29,445 bases of DNA from Chryseosolibacter sp039917935 (GCA_039917935.1 JBDSIM010000152.1:1-29445); one strand, 5' to 3'; shown: positions 1 through 8,804, numbered from the stretch's first letter. Notes: generated by a model from the sequence alone, not told the origin. Numbers and translations: made by a program.

Positions 1-248
1 GATCGTTAAAGTGTAGCCATACCGTTGTGTATCAAAAAATCCCCTCCTTTTTTCAAGGAGGGGACGTTACGCCGTCCAGGCGAAACGGGGGTGGTTGCAA
101 CCTGGTCTTCCAAATATTCTCAAAACCAATTAACCATCTCACTCGGGACGAGTTTTAATAAAGTAGTTCAGATTAAGAGAAATAATTTTTCAAAATAAAA
201 TATTTCTAAACCCTAGCCGTCGTCGTTCATAACTACCTTGTGGCCCTG
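1..248. other. Non-coding left edge of window
   Basis: No convincing coding sequence is seen in this stretch. It contains a GC-rich palindromic element (annotated separately at 41-102) and then an A/T-rich run (about 150-230) directly before the MFS gene, where its promoter would be expected. I could not find a clean TTTG / TAnnTTTG pair there. The upstream neighbour lies outside the window. Confidence 0.6.
41..102. repeat. Palindromic repeat-like element (candidate dispersed repeat)
   Basis: Positions 41-49 (CCCCTCCTT) pair perfectly with 55-63 (AAGGAGGGG) around a 5-nt loop. A second small inverted repeat, CGCC / GGCG, follows at about 70-82, and a perfect 10-bp palindrome GGTTGCAACC lies at 93-102. 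From memory, Bacteroidota intergenic regions often carry dispersed elements of the form CCCCTCC-hairpin followed by CGGGGTGGTTGC, and this stretch fits that form. Only one copy is present in the window, so the 'dispersed repeat' reading is an inference. It could also act as a terminator of an unseen upstream gene, although no T-run follows the stem. Confidence 0.5.
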
Positions 249-1469
249 ATGAAAAATGAACGCTTATTGTTGCTGATTCTGTCAGCCGGAATGTTTGCCC
301 ATATCATGGATTTTATGATCATAATGCCATTGGGCCCACAACTCATGCGGCTTTTTGATATTTCGCCCCAGGAATTCAGTTTACTGGTTGCCTCCTACAC
401 CATTACTGCAGGAGTATCAGGATTTTTCTCCGCCTTTTTTATTGACCGGTATGACAGGAAAAAAAGTCTCGTCATCGTGTATGCGGGATTCGCGCTGGGA
501 ACCCTGGCTTGTGCGATGGCACCGACATACACATTTCTTCTGCTGGCGCGCGCGCTGACGGGGGCTTTTGGCGGTGTGGTCGGAGCCCTGATTTTGTCCA
601 TCGTAAGTGATGTTGTGCCCCTGGAAAGAAGAGCCCAGGGCATTGGTTTTGTCATGGCTTCGTTTGGCGTGGCTTCTGTATTGGGGGTTCCATTTGGATT
701 ATTTCTGGCGGGTAAATTCTCCTGGCATGCGCCGTTCTTACTTCTCGGGGGACTCGCCATCCTAATCACCTTTCTGGTAATGGCCGCGGTTCCCTCACTC
801 ACTAAACATTTGAGGAATGAAGGTCATCACTCGCCAATGGAAGTTTTAAGGCAGATCTTCGGGCGGCGGAATGCCCGGCTCGGCCTGACATTTACGGCCG
901 TTCTTATGCTGGGACATTTTACCATCATTCCATTTCTTGCAACTTACCTCGTCGGCAACGTTGGCTTCTCTGAAAATGACCTTACTTACATCTACCTTGT
1001 GGGTGGCGTTTGTACTTTATTGTTTTCACCCTGGGTGGGCCGCATGGCCGATAAATACGGAAGATTAAAAATTTTTACCATCTTCGGCTCGCTTGTCATT
1101 ATTCCCATCATCGTAATCACGAATCTCACTCCTGTGCCACTAGCCGTAGCGTTATGTATCAGCGCCGTATTTTTTATATTCAGCAATGGCCGGATGGTGC
1201 CCTCTACCACGATGGAGACCGCCGTTATAAAACCAGAAGTGCGCGGGAGTTACATGAGCATACGTTCGTCTGTGCAACAGCTTACCTCGGGGCTGGCATC
1301 TTTTATCGCGGGGTTAATCATTACGGAACAACCCTCCATCTTTGATGCGAAAGCGAAAGCTCTGGTGAATTATGATTATGTCGGATTCATCGCTGTTTTT
1401 TTCAGCCTTGTTTCTTTATACATAGCCCGCAAATTAACGGTAGCACCAGAAACGGAAAGGTCTCAATAA
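249..1469 (+). CDS. MFS transporter (AraJ/multidrug-efflux-like)
   Basis: The 406-residue product is a polytopic inner-membrane protein with about 12 hydrophobic segments, typical of the major facilitator superfamily. The loop between TM2 and TM3 carries a motif-A-like sequence (FIDRYDRKKSLV, about residues 65-76), and a second copy lies in the C-terminal half (GRMADKYGRLK). Overall it resembles drug/sugar efflux permeases of the AraJ/YdhP type, which export small molecules using the proton gradient; the substrate cannot be read from sequence. I chose the ATG at 249. An in-frame GTG at 240 would add three residues. The gene stands alone, and the next gene is on the opposite strand and convergent. 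Confidence 0.85.
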   Translation: MKNERLLLLILSAGMFAHIMDFMIIMPLGPQLMRLFDISPQEFSLLVASYTITAGVSGFFSAFFIDRYDRKKSLVIVYAGFALGTLACAMAPTYTFLLLARALTGAFGGVVGALILSIVSDVVPLERRAQGIGFVMASFGVASVLGVPFGLFLAGKFSWHAPFLLLGGLAILITFLVMAAVPSLTKHLRNEGHHSPMEVLRQIFGRRNARLGLTFTAVLMLGHFTIIPFLATYLVGNVGFSENDLTYIYLVGGVCTLLFSPWVGRMADKYGRLKIFTIFGSLVIIPIIVITNLTPVPLAVALCISAVFFIFSNGRMVPSTTMETAVIKPEVRGSYMSIRSSVQQLTSGLASFIAGLIITEQPSIFDAKAKALVNYDYVGFIAVFFSLVSLYIARKLTVAPETERSQ

Positions 1470-1539
1470 AAAAATTGGATTTGGGAAGAGAAAAAACGTG
1501 CAAGCGAAAGGATGGACCCAACACCAACAACGAAAGTCC

Positions 1540-2775
1540 TTATTCAAAACGCAGCGATTCGATTGGGTCTAGTTTCGAAGCTTTGTGCGCAGGGTAATAT
1601 CCAGAAATTAATCCCACCACAATGCATACGACCAGGCCCAGTATCATTTCATTCCATGGTATGACAAAAACATCAATTCTCATCAGCTTGGCCAGTAGAT
1701 TACCAATCAGAATACCCAGGATAACACCGGCGATTCCACCGAGCAGACACACTACAATTGCTTCAATCACAAATTGCTGACGAATGCGCAGTGGGGTCGC
1801 GCCAAGGGCTTTTCGCACGCCCACTTCCCGGGTTCTTTCGGTGACAGAAACGAGCATAATATTCATCAGGGCAATGGATGCTCCCAGAAGGGTGATAAAA
1901 CCTATCCCTACACCTGCAATTCTTAATCCGGAAGTGATGCTTTCAAGTTCCTGGGCAAGCGTCTCACTTTGTTCAAGCTCAAAGGAATTTTCCTGTCCGA
2001 CATCATCACCCCTGATTCTTCTCATTACCCCGGTAGCCTCCCCCATCGCATATTCAACCTGGGAGGGATCAGCAATACCTACCGTCAATTCATACCAAAG
2101 GCCCCTGCCCTTGGCCATTTGATTGGCTTTGATGATGGGAATAAAAACCATGTTGTCGAAATTATCTTCCGCCAGCATCCCTTTCTCTTTTAACAGGCCA
2201 ATGATCTTGAACTTGGATCCCAAAAAGGTTATTTCCGACCCCAGAGGTTCCTCCTTATCCTTGAAAAGAGTTTCATATACTTTGTATCCGATCACCGCTA
2301 CCTGGGTACCATACTGTATTTCCAGGGTTGAGAAACCCCTTCCTTTTTCAAAATCCAACCCTTTGATAGCAAAATACTCTTCGTTCGTGCCATTCACAGC
2401 CACATTTGGATTTGTCTTTTGCGATAATCGCTTGATCTCAGCAATACCCGTCAGGTAGGAGGATAAACTTACGGTGGATGAAAATTTAAACTGATCGATA
2501 AACTTAAACGACTCTCCCATCGTTATCTGCGGATATGTTTTCTGGGTGACTCCCTGGGTATTCATATTCCGGTTGGTCTTTGAATTAATATCGAATGTAT
2601 TGACGCCGAGGGAGGATAAGCTCTCACTCACCGAATGCTCAATACCCTCAATGGTTGTGAGCATACCTACTAATGCGGTTATGCCAATAGCCACAATAAG
2701 GGATGTGAGCACCGATCTAAGCATATTTGCCTGGATGGATCTCAACCCTTCCTTGATATTTTCGATAAGATTCAT
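1540..2775 (-). CDS. ABC transporter permease, FtsX/MacB type
   Basis: The 411-residue product has the FtsX/MacB layout. An N-terminal membrane segment (about residues 17-42, starting near LRSVLTSLIVAIGITALVG) is followed by a periplasmic MacB_PCD-like domain (about 43-285) and three C-terminal membrane segments. Between the latter sit the family-typical VTERTREVGVRKALGA sequence and the closing PAHKASKLDPIESLRF. Such permeases work with a MacB/LolD-like ATPase in lipoprotein release, peptide export or mechanotransmission. No ATPase gene is adjacent, so the partner must be encoded elsewhere. I chose the ATG at 2775 because the product then starts MNLIENIKEGLRSI, as in homologues. The frame is open up to 2994, but that extension would overlap the divergent gene and looks non-native. 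Confidence 0.88.
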   Translation of the reverse strand: MNLIENIKEGLRSIQANMLRSVLTSLIVAIGITALVGMLTTIEGIEHSVSESLSSLGVNTFDINSKTNRNMNTQGVTQKTYPQITMGESFKFIDQFKFSSTVSLSSYLTGIAEIKRLSQKTNPNVAVNGTNEEYFAIKGLDFEKGRGFSTLEIQYGTQVAVIGYKVYETLFKDKEEPLGSEITFLGSKFKIIGLLKEKGMLAEDNFDNMVFIPIIKANQMAKGRGLWYELTVGIADPSQVEYAMGEATGVMRRIRGDDVGQENSFELEQSETLAQELESITSGLRIAGVGIGFITLLGASIALMNIMLVSVTERTREVGVRKALGATPLRIRQQFVIEAIVVCLLGGIAGVILGILIGNLLAKLMRIDVFVIPWNEMILGLVVCIVVGLISGYYPAHKASKLDPIESLRFE

Positions 2776-2804
2776 GGTTATAGTGGCAATGTAATAGGCA
2801 ATAC

Positions 2805-2835
2805 GTTGAAAAACAGGGTTAAATATTACACTTTG
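2805..2835 (+). promoter_or_regulatory. Candidate Bacteroidota-type promoter
   Basis: GTTG at 2805-2808 is followed after 18 nt by TACACTTTG at 2827-2835. This resembles the Bacteroidota sigma-ABfr consensus (TTTG, 19-21 nt, TAnnTTTG), with one extra base inside the -7 element. It lies in the divergent gap and reads toward the secreted protein at 2933, giving a leader of roughly 90 nt, or 35 nt if translation begins at 2876. The match is imperfect, so this is a weak call. Confidence 0.28.
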
Positions 2836-2932
2836 GCCCTTATTTTTTATTAAAACCGGTAATTCAAATAAAGTTATGCAAATACGCCTGATGATCGGTA
2901 AATTTATAGCCACTATTAAGGGTTTGTTTACG

Positions 2933-4189
2933 ATGCGATCATTCCTGTTGTTATGCTTTCTTTTCTTTTGTCGGTTGGCGCAGGCTAATTCCATCCTTAT
3001 TCCTATGGATGGAAATCAAACCAATCACCTGAAAGCCTATGGAATTGCGTATTGGATTTTAAAAAATGAAATTGAAGTAGACTGGCTGCTCAATTATCGC
3101 GGAGGCAGTTTCATGGTAAAGCAACATCCGGCTATTCAAAATGAGTTGGTTATCCGGGGCGTAAGTTTTGAAGTGATCTCGGATGCACAGGCCAATCAGA
3201 TCATTACCGAAATTGCCAGTCCGGCGCTGAATTATGATGTGATGAAGCTGGAAAAATACCCGCGCATTGCCGTATACTCTCCCAAGTCGAAACAACCGTG
3301 GGATGACGCGGTAACGCTGGTGCTTACTTATGCTGAAATTCCTTATGACGTTATTTTTGATGATGAGGTCATGAACGGAGTGCTGCCGAAGTACGATTGG
3401 ATCCATCTGCATCATGAAGATTTTACAGGCCAGTATGGAAAATTCTATAGTCAGTTCAGCAACATGCCGTGGTACGTTGAGCAGGTTAAAGAATCGGAAG
3501 ATCTTGCGCGCAAACACGGTTTTCATAAGGTTTCTCAGCTAAAGCTGGCCGTGACTAAAAAGATGAAGGAATTTATCGCAGGGGGAGGATTTTTATTTGC
3601 CATGTGCTCGGCAACGGATACGTATGATATTGCCCTGGCCGCAGAAGGTGTTGACATTTGTGAGCGGATGTTCGATGGCGATCCCGCTGACCCGCTTGCA
3701 CAACAGAAGTTAAATTACGAGAACACGCTCGCGTTTACAGACTTCAGGCTGAAGCGCGACCCTTACGAATATGAGTTTTCCGACATTGATAATCATCCCA
3801 ATGAACGGGGTCTGAGGCAGGACAATGACTATTTCAATATTTTCGAATTTTCGGCAAAGTGGGATCCCATTCCCACAATGTTAACCCAGAATCACACACG
3901 GGTTATCCCTGGCTTTTTTGGTCAAACCACGGGCTTCAAAAAATCGCTGATTAAACCCGACGCCGTAGTCATGGGTGAAAATCGCGATATCAAAGAAGCC
4001 AAATATATTCATGGCATTTTTGGAAAAGGTTTCTGGACGTTTTACGGTGGCCATGACCCCGAAGACTATCAGCATCAGGTTCATGAAGAACCGACCGACC
4101 TGCATCAACATCCTAATTCGCCAGGTTACAGGCTCATTCTAAATAATGTTCTTTTTCCAGCTGCGAAAAAGAAGAAGCAAAAAACATGA
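2933..4189 (+). CDS. Secreted protein of the Bacteroidota family often labelled 'asparagine synthetase B'; GATase1-like features
   Basis: The 418-residue product opens with a signal peptide (MRSFLLLCFLFFCRLAQA, cut before NS) and so acts in the periplasm or outside. The segments ILIPMDGNQTNHLKAYGIAYW, DWIHLHHEDFTGQYGKF (about 155-171) and PWDDAVTLVLTYAEIP match, as I recall, a conserved Bacteroidota family that databases call asparagine synthetase B. I see neither the N-terminal Cys glutaminase domain nor the PP-loop synthetase motif (SGGxDS) of true AsnB. Instead, GGGFLFAMCSATDTYD puts a Cys (about 225) in a nucleophile-elbow-like context, and FWTFYGGHDPEDY (His about 374) recalls ThuA/class I amidotransferase-like folds. 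Function is unknown. An in-frame ATG at 2876 would add 19 residues before the signal peptide. Confidence 0.7.
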   Translation: MRSFLLLCFLFFCRLAQANSILIPMDGNQTNHLKAYGIAYWILKNEIEVDWLLNYRGGSFMVKQHPAIQNELVIRGVSFEVISDAQANQIITEIASPALNYDVMKLEKYPRIAVYSPKSKQPWDDAVTLVLTYAEIPYDVIFDDEVMNGVLPKYDWIHLHHEDFTGQYGKFYSQFSNMPWYVEQVKESEDLARKHGFHKVSQLKLAVTKKMKEFIAGGGFLFAMCSATDTYDIALAAEGVDICERMFDGDPADPLAQQKLNYENTLAFTDFRLKRDPYEYEFSDIDNHPNERGLRQDNDYFNIFEFSAKWDPIPTMLTQNHTRVIPGFFGQTTGFKKSLIKPDAVVMGENRDIKEAKYIHGIFGKGFWTFYGGHDPEDYQHQVHEEPTDLHQHPNSPGYRLILNNVLFPAAKKKKQKT

Positions 4190-4195
4190 TGCTAG

Positions 4196-4229
4196 TCGGA
4201 ATTTATTTCCTGCGAAATAAATGCTCCGA
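4196..4229. terminator. AT-rich hairpin after the secreted protein gene
   Basis: ATTTATTTC (4201-4209) pairs perfectly with GAAATAAAT (4214-4222) around a CTGC loop. The stem extends with TCGGA (4196-4200) against TCCGA (4225-4229) past a two-base bulge. It starts 7 nt after the stop codon at 4187-4189, a good place for a terminator or an mRNA 3' stabilising structure. No T-tract follows, so a classical intrinsic terminator is not assured. Confidence 0.35.
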
Positions 4230-4294
4230 AGTTATCTGCGAGGTTGATCCATCCAATGCCAAATGCTCAATCCGAAAAAACATAAAGATCAAGC

Positions 4295-4681
4295 ATGTTT
4301 ACAATCAACACGTTTACAATTATTTTAATTTTGATATTCATCACAGGTGGCAGTTGCCGGTCAGCGCAAAATAAGTCGGATCAAGAGAAAACTCTCGCAT
4401 CACTTGTGAGGCAAACCCTTGGTGCTGAAAATGAGATTGTAGTCAATACTTCAGAGACCTATGCTTTGTGTCAGCAGAAAAGACATGCGGACCATTTCCG
4501 CCGGAAAATCAAATATATTGTTGTCCGGCTGTCAGACAATACCATTGTCCGCGAAGGATACTTCAGCGGCGGATATGTGAAATGGTATAACCATGATTCC
4601 ATTGAGGTTTTTTCCTCCTCGCAGTCCGGAAAAGAAGAAAGTAGCACCAAAAAAATAATTCATGTAAATTCACAACCGTAA
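4295..4681 (+). CDS. Small putative lipoprotein, function unknown
   Basis: The 128-residue product begins with a hydrophobic signal (FTINTFTIILILIFITGG) followed by SC at about residues 20-21, which could be a lipoprotein cleavage site with Cys21 lipidated. The mature part is short and charged, with KYIVVRLSDNTIVREGYFSG and a following GGYVKWYNHDSIEVF stretch that looks like a small beta-rich fold. I do not recognise a named family. It ends 11 nt before the large propeller gene on the same strand, so the two may be co-transcribed. A shorter frame beginning at 4186 overlaps it in another register and is not believed. Confidence 0.6.
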   Translation: MFTINTFTIILILIFITGGSCRSAQNKSDQEKTLASLVRQTLGAENEIVVNTSETYALCQQKRHADHFRRKIKYIVVRLSDNTIVREGYFSGGYVKWYNHDSIEVFSSSQSGKEESSTKKIIHVNSQP

Positions 4682-4692
4682 AATAAGGACCG

Positions 4693-7600
4693 TTGAGAAA
4701 GATTGCCCTGCTCGTTATTTTCTTTTGCACTTTCCTCTGGGGAGGTATTGAATTAAAAAACAATTCAAAAAAATCTCACCATGTCCAGCCTCTATTCAAG
4801 AAGTTGAGTAAAACGGATAAACCTGCCAGGTATCTGGAGTTTCATCGTGGCATTCGCACCCGCGATAATGAAAACGCTCCGCAATATGCATCTGGCTATA
4901 AATGGAGTGAACTTCATCGTGCAAAAGCCAATGCCGTGTCTCGAAAAAGAAATTCTGGAGCAAGGACAAAATCAAACGGTGTCTCAGAATGGATTGAACG
5001 CGGCCCCGGGAATGTTCCAGGACGAACGCGGGCACTGCTGAACATTGCCGGAGATGTTAATAACAATGCATGGCTCGCTGGTTCGGCTACCGGCGGTATC
5101 TGGAGAACATCGAATGGCGGATCAAGTTGGACTGAAGAAAGTATCGAATTCCCAGCACTTCCGATTTCCTCCTTTGCTTCTGATGCAGCAGCCACGGTTA
5201 TTTACGCCGGAACCGGTGAATTCATTTCTTCTGTGTATTCTGCCATTGGCAATGGAATTTTTAAATCCATTGATAAAGGGCAGAGCTGGCAACAACTTCC
5301 TTCGACCAATAATAATCCCGAGTTTAATATCATTACGCGATTGATAGTAAATCCTGCTGATGGAAATGTGATCCTTGCCTCCACAGCACCTCATAATTTA
5401 TCCACAGATGACACTTCTTCTATTATGCGATCCACGGATGGCGGTATTACATGGACAAAAGTGAAAGAAATAAAGGGAATTTTTGAACAGATAATAGCGA
5501 CACCGGGAAACTTTAACATTCAGTATGCCTCACAGAACGGCGCGGGCATTTGGAAATCAACTGATACTGGTCAGACCTGGAATTTATCCAGTGAGGGTAT
5601 GTCTCCGGATGGTCGCCTGGAGATTTCAGTTTCACCGGTGAGCCCCAATAAAATATTTGTTTCCGCAGAAGGATCGTTGTCAGGAAATCAATCCGATCTG
5701 TATTATTCAGACAATTCCGGTGTGACCTGGTCACTCGTAAACATCAGCTTTAATGATGAACCTATAGACTTCCTGGAGGGGCAGGGATTTTATGACAACA
5801 CAGTTCTTTGTGATCCTTTCACTCCAAACAAGGTTTATTTTGGTGGAGTAAGTCTTTTCACTACCACCCTGGGTACGGGTTCTACCATTGTGGACACCTG
5901 GAAATTAGCGGAAAAAGGAACCGAGGGTTTTATTTTCCTCCAATCATTTGAAGACATTGAATGGGATCATCAGCGGCTTACTGTCGATGTTTCGGATCCG
6001 AAGATTACGGTTCAATTAAGATTCGGTTCTGGCAGATCACAAAGGGCACACCGGTTTTTCGTTCCTCAGGGGGCGACAAGCGGTGTGGAGGCAAACAATT
6101 ATACTTACCAGGATTACACTACAACCGTTCCTTTTGAAGCCTGGGATGTTTCGAATCCGGCAACCCCCCGGCAATTGATGGTCTCTTATCGTGATCAGAA
6201 CCGAAATGGATTTGATCTGGTTTCTCAAAATCTTGACGAGAATGATCCTGCAATCAAGCATAGCAGGGAATATCTTTATATCCATTCTGTGAATTACAAC
6301 GCCTCCACCCCGAACAGCAATATTACCGTGACGGGGGGGCACGAAAAAAATCTACTGTATACTATTTTTCCGGCACTTGCTGCAGGTGCCACCTGGCCAG
6401 CTGCATTGCCAAACTCGAGCATAGAGATACAATATGCAGGCATCGCGAAACTTAATGCCAGTACCCAGACCGTTGCTGATGGGCGGGGATCTTTTGACAA
6501 TAAAAACAAATCGAACCAGATTAATTTAAGTCAGGGAGTCCATCCCGACCATCATGCGCTGGTGCCCATCACTATCGATCCTGCGGGAAAAACCTTCAAA
6601 CTTCTTCTGGGAAATGATGGTGGTGTTTTCGTTTCTAAAGTTTCAATAAGTCCGGGCACTACGGAGGGCGACTGGTTGTTTAAAGGTTTAGGTTATAATA
6701 CCGGCCAATTTTACGGGGCGGATAAACGGCCCGGCAGAGATCAGTATATCGGTGGCCTTCAGGATAACGGAACACGCATCTCTTCGTCGACACAATCAGC
6801 TTCAGCACAAAGTAGTTACCAGTACGCGATAGGTGGCGATGGTTTTGAGGTTTTATGGAATAATAAAGATGACAGTAAAATATTAGGATCCGTTTACTAT
6901 GCGCAGATCAGCCAAACTACCAGCGGCGGAAATTCGTGGGAAACCGCGACAAGAGGGCTCAATCAAAATTCCACGGATTTTCCATTTGTCACTAAGCTTT
7001 CTAATTCCAAAGATTTTCCCGACCGGGTTTTTACCGTTGGTACAAAAGGAGTTTACATATCCAATGACTTTGGGTCGAACTGGGCATTAACTTCGATACC
7101 GGAAAAATTTGTTATTGGTACTGGATTCTATCTTGATGTTGAGGTCTCCCGGGCAAATGCCAATATTGTCTGGGCAGGCAGCGGAATGACCGACAGTGGT
7201 GGAAGTGCCATAAGGAATCTGCATGTGTCCATCAATGGGGGTGCAACGTTTTCAACTACCAATAATTTTACAACGGTTGAACTGGGTAACATTACTAAGC
7301 TAGCCTCTCACCCAATTGAGCAAAATACCGCCTATGCGTTATTTTCTTTTTCTAAAAGCCCCAAGATCTTAAGGACAACCGACCTGGGCCAGTCATGGGA
7401 AGATATTTCCGGATTTGGCACCGGATCAACCAGCACAAACGGATTTCCTGATGTCGCTGTGTATTGTCTATATGTTCGCCCCGACAATCCTGACATTATC
7501 TGGGCAGGTACTGAAATCGGGATTGTCGAATCAATGGATAACGGACAAAACTGGGCAATCATTGATGATTTTCCCAACGTTTCCGTATGGGACATGAAAG

Positions 7601-8739
7601 GTCAGGATAATCAGATTGTTCTGGCAACCCATGGTCGTGGCATCTGGACGGCCCAGGTCGAAGCGGATCAGGTGACCGGTAAAACTCCGGCGGTGATTGC
7701 CTCGGGCACGTCTCCTCTCGGGAAATTCGTTCTTCGGATTCAATCACTTGACTCTTATGATTCTTTACAGGTTTTTTCGGAAACCGCTTTGGCAGAAACT
7801 TTTTATACTGTTTCGCCAGGAACTCAAGACCTTGAAGTAGATAATATTACCCCCGGAAACAGAAACATCCGGATGATCTGGTACAAGGGAAATACGCCTT
7901 ACCAGTCAGTAGTTTATAAGGCTAAACAGATTGATGTATTACCCCCTAAAAATACCTATTCTACCTACTTCAACACATTGAATGAGGTACAGGTAAACGG
8001 ACTAACCCTGCAGCATTTCACAGGGGTGACCACGCAGCGGCAGACTTTACAGACAAATCACAATTATTCCACTGATAGAGAATATGAAATCCTTTTAAGA
8101 ACGCCTGTCGTGGTATCGGGCACTTCGCCCATATTATTTTTCCGGGATATAGCCATTGTCGAACCCGATCAGGACTCTGTTATCGTGGAGGCTACCCGCA
8201 ACGGTCTTGACTGGGTTTCTTTGTCTCCCTCGTATGACGCAGAATACCCGGGAGATCAAACCGGGGCATGGAAGAATGCTTATCTAAAAAGCAGGCCAGG
8301 GAAATCCGAAATGTTCATTAAACATGAAATAAATTTCGGAAGCCACTTTGCTGCAGGAGATCTAATAATGTTTCGTTTCCGTCTGAGGTCAGGGTCCAGT
8401 GTTACTTCGTGGGGTTGGGCGATGGACTACATCAGTATTCAGGAACAACCTTTGGGACCTGAACCCTCGTCAACGTTAAAGGCTGCACTATCAATTTTTC
8501 CTAATCCCTCACAAGGAAAATTGACTGTTGATTATCTACTGGAAAAATCTTCAGACATATCCATTGAGGTCATTGATGTCTATGGAAGGCACGTGACGCG
8601 CTTAAATGCAGGAAGGAAACAGCCGGGATTTAATACAGAAACATTCGATATAGGCGAAAACCAGCCACCCGGAAATTATATTCTTATTATCACCAGTCAG
8701 GACGGAAAGAAAGTTGGAAGAGTAACCCTTATCCGGTAA
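4693..8739 (+). CDS. Secreted Asp-box/sortilin (VPS10)-like beta-propeller protein with T9SS sorting domain
   Basis: The 1348-residue product has an N-terminal signal peptide (RKIALLVIFFCTFLWGG). About ten BNR/Asp-box motifs of the form S-x-D/N-x-G-x-[ST]-W follow, for example IWRTSNGGSSW, IFKSIDKGQSW, MRSTDGGITW, IWKSTDTGQTW, ILRTTDLGQSW and IVESMDNGQNW, as in VPS10/sialidase-type propellers. Residues about 397-600 form an insertion without such motifs. Residues about 1130-1255 look like a jelly-roll/MAM-like domain. The last ~85 residues (LSIFPNPSQGKLTVDY ... GNYILIITSQDGKKVGRVTLIR split) are a type A sorting domain for type IX secretion to the cell surface. No catalytic residues are evident, so binding or scaffolding is as likely as glycosidase activity. 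Translation starts at TTG 4693: an in-frame TAA lies at 4684-4686 and AAGGA at 4685-4689. Confidence 0.88.
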   Translation: MRKIALLVIFFCTFLWGGIELKNNSKKSHHVQPLFKKLSKTDKPARYLEFHRGIRTRDNENAPQYASGYKWSELHRAKANAVSRKRNSGARTKSNGVSEWIERGPGNVPGRTRALLNIAGDVNNNAWLAGSATGGIWRTSNGGSSWTEESIEFPALPISSFASDAAATVIYAGTGEFISSVYSAIGNGIFKSIDKGQSWQQLPSTNNNPEFNIITRLIVNPADGNVILASTAPHNLSTDDTSSIMRSTDGGITWTKVKEIKGIFEQIIATPGNFNIQYASQNGAGIWKSTDTGQTWNLSSEGMSPDGRLEISVSPVSPNKIFVSAEGSLSGNQSDLYYSDNSGVTWSLVNISFNDEPIDFLEGQGFYDNTVLCDPFTPNKVYFGGVSLFTTTLGTGSTIVDTWKLAEKGTEGFIFLQSFEDIEWDHQRLTVDVSDPKITVQLRFGSGRSQRAHRFFVPQGATSGVEANNYTYQDYTTTVPFEAWDVSNPATPRQLMVSYRDQNRNGFDLVSQNLDENDPAIKHSREYLYIHSVNYNASTPNSNITVTGGHEKNLLYTIFPALAAGATWPAALPNSSIEIQYAGIAKLNASTQTVADGRGSFDNKNKSNQINLSQGVHPDHHALVPITIDPAGKTFKLLLGNDGGVFVSKVSISPGTTEGDWLFKGLGYNTGQFYGADKRPGRDQYIGGLQDNGTRISSSTQSASAQSSYQYAIGGDGFEVLWNNKDDSKILGSVYYAQISQTTSGGNSWETATRGLNQNSTDFPFVTKLSNSKDFPDRVFTVGTKGVYISNDFGSNWALTSIPEKFVIGTGFYLDVEVSRANANIVWAGSGMTDSGGSAIRNLHVSINGGATFSTTNNFTTVELGNITKLASHPIEQNTAYALFSFSKSPKILRTTDLGQSWEDISGFGTGSTSTNGFPDVAVYCLYVRPDNPDIIWAGTEIGIVESMDNGQNWAIIDDFPNVSVWDMKGQDNQIVLATHGRGIWTAQVEADQVTGKTPAVIASGTSPLGKFVLRIQSLDSYDSLQVFSETALAETFYTVSPGTQDLEVDNITPGNRNIRMIWYKGNTPYQSVVYKAKQIDVLPPKNTYSTYFNTLNEVQVNGLTLQHFTGVTTQRQTLQTNHNYSTDREYEILLRTPVVVSGTSPILFFRDIAIVEPDQDSVIVEATRNGLDWVSLSPSYDAEYPGDQTGAWKNAYLKSRPGKSEMFIKHEINFGSHFAAGDLIMFRFRLRSGSSVTSWGWAMDYISIQEQPLGPEPSSTLKAALSIFPNPSQGKLTVDYLLEKSSDISIEVIDVYGRHVTRLNAGRKQPGFNTETFDIGENQPPGNYILIITSQDGKKVGRVTLIR

Positions 8740-8769
8740 ACTGACATTGATTTTCTGGAAAAAGAAAAC

Positions 8770-8787
8770 ATATACCGATCGGTATAT
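8770..8787. terminator. 18-bp perfect palindrome between convergent genes (terminator or operator-like)
   Basis: ATATACCGATCGGTATAT is a perfect 18-bp palindrome, 30 nt after the propeller stop codon and 17 nt beyond the miaE stop. As RNA it gives a 7-bp stem with a GATC loop. On the minus strand it is followed by GTTTTCTTTTTCC, a pyrimidine/T-rich tract, so it could terminate miaE. As DNA, the ACC-GATC-GGT core resembles operators of TetR-family repressors. The convergent location favours termination, but both readings are inference. Confidence 0.45.
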
Positions 8788-8804
8788 CTATTTCATTCCT
8801 CATA

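Noticed and set aside
395..802. Antisense frame within the MFS gene (135 codons)
   Set aside because: It is a shadow of the transporter with Arg/Pro/Thr-rich low-complexity composition and no recognisable domain.
2776..2994. N-terminal extension of the ABC permease
   Set aside because: It would overlap the divergent gene, and the extra residues (Lys/Arg-rich, then a stray hydrophobic stretch) do not fit FtsX/MacB N-termini; ATG 2775 gives the family start.
4186..4374. Small plus-strand frame (62 codons) overlapping the end of the secreted protein and the lipoprotein gene
   Set aside because: It overlaps the better-supported lipoprotein frame, lacks a signal peptide or domain, and covers a hairpin.
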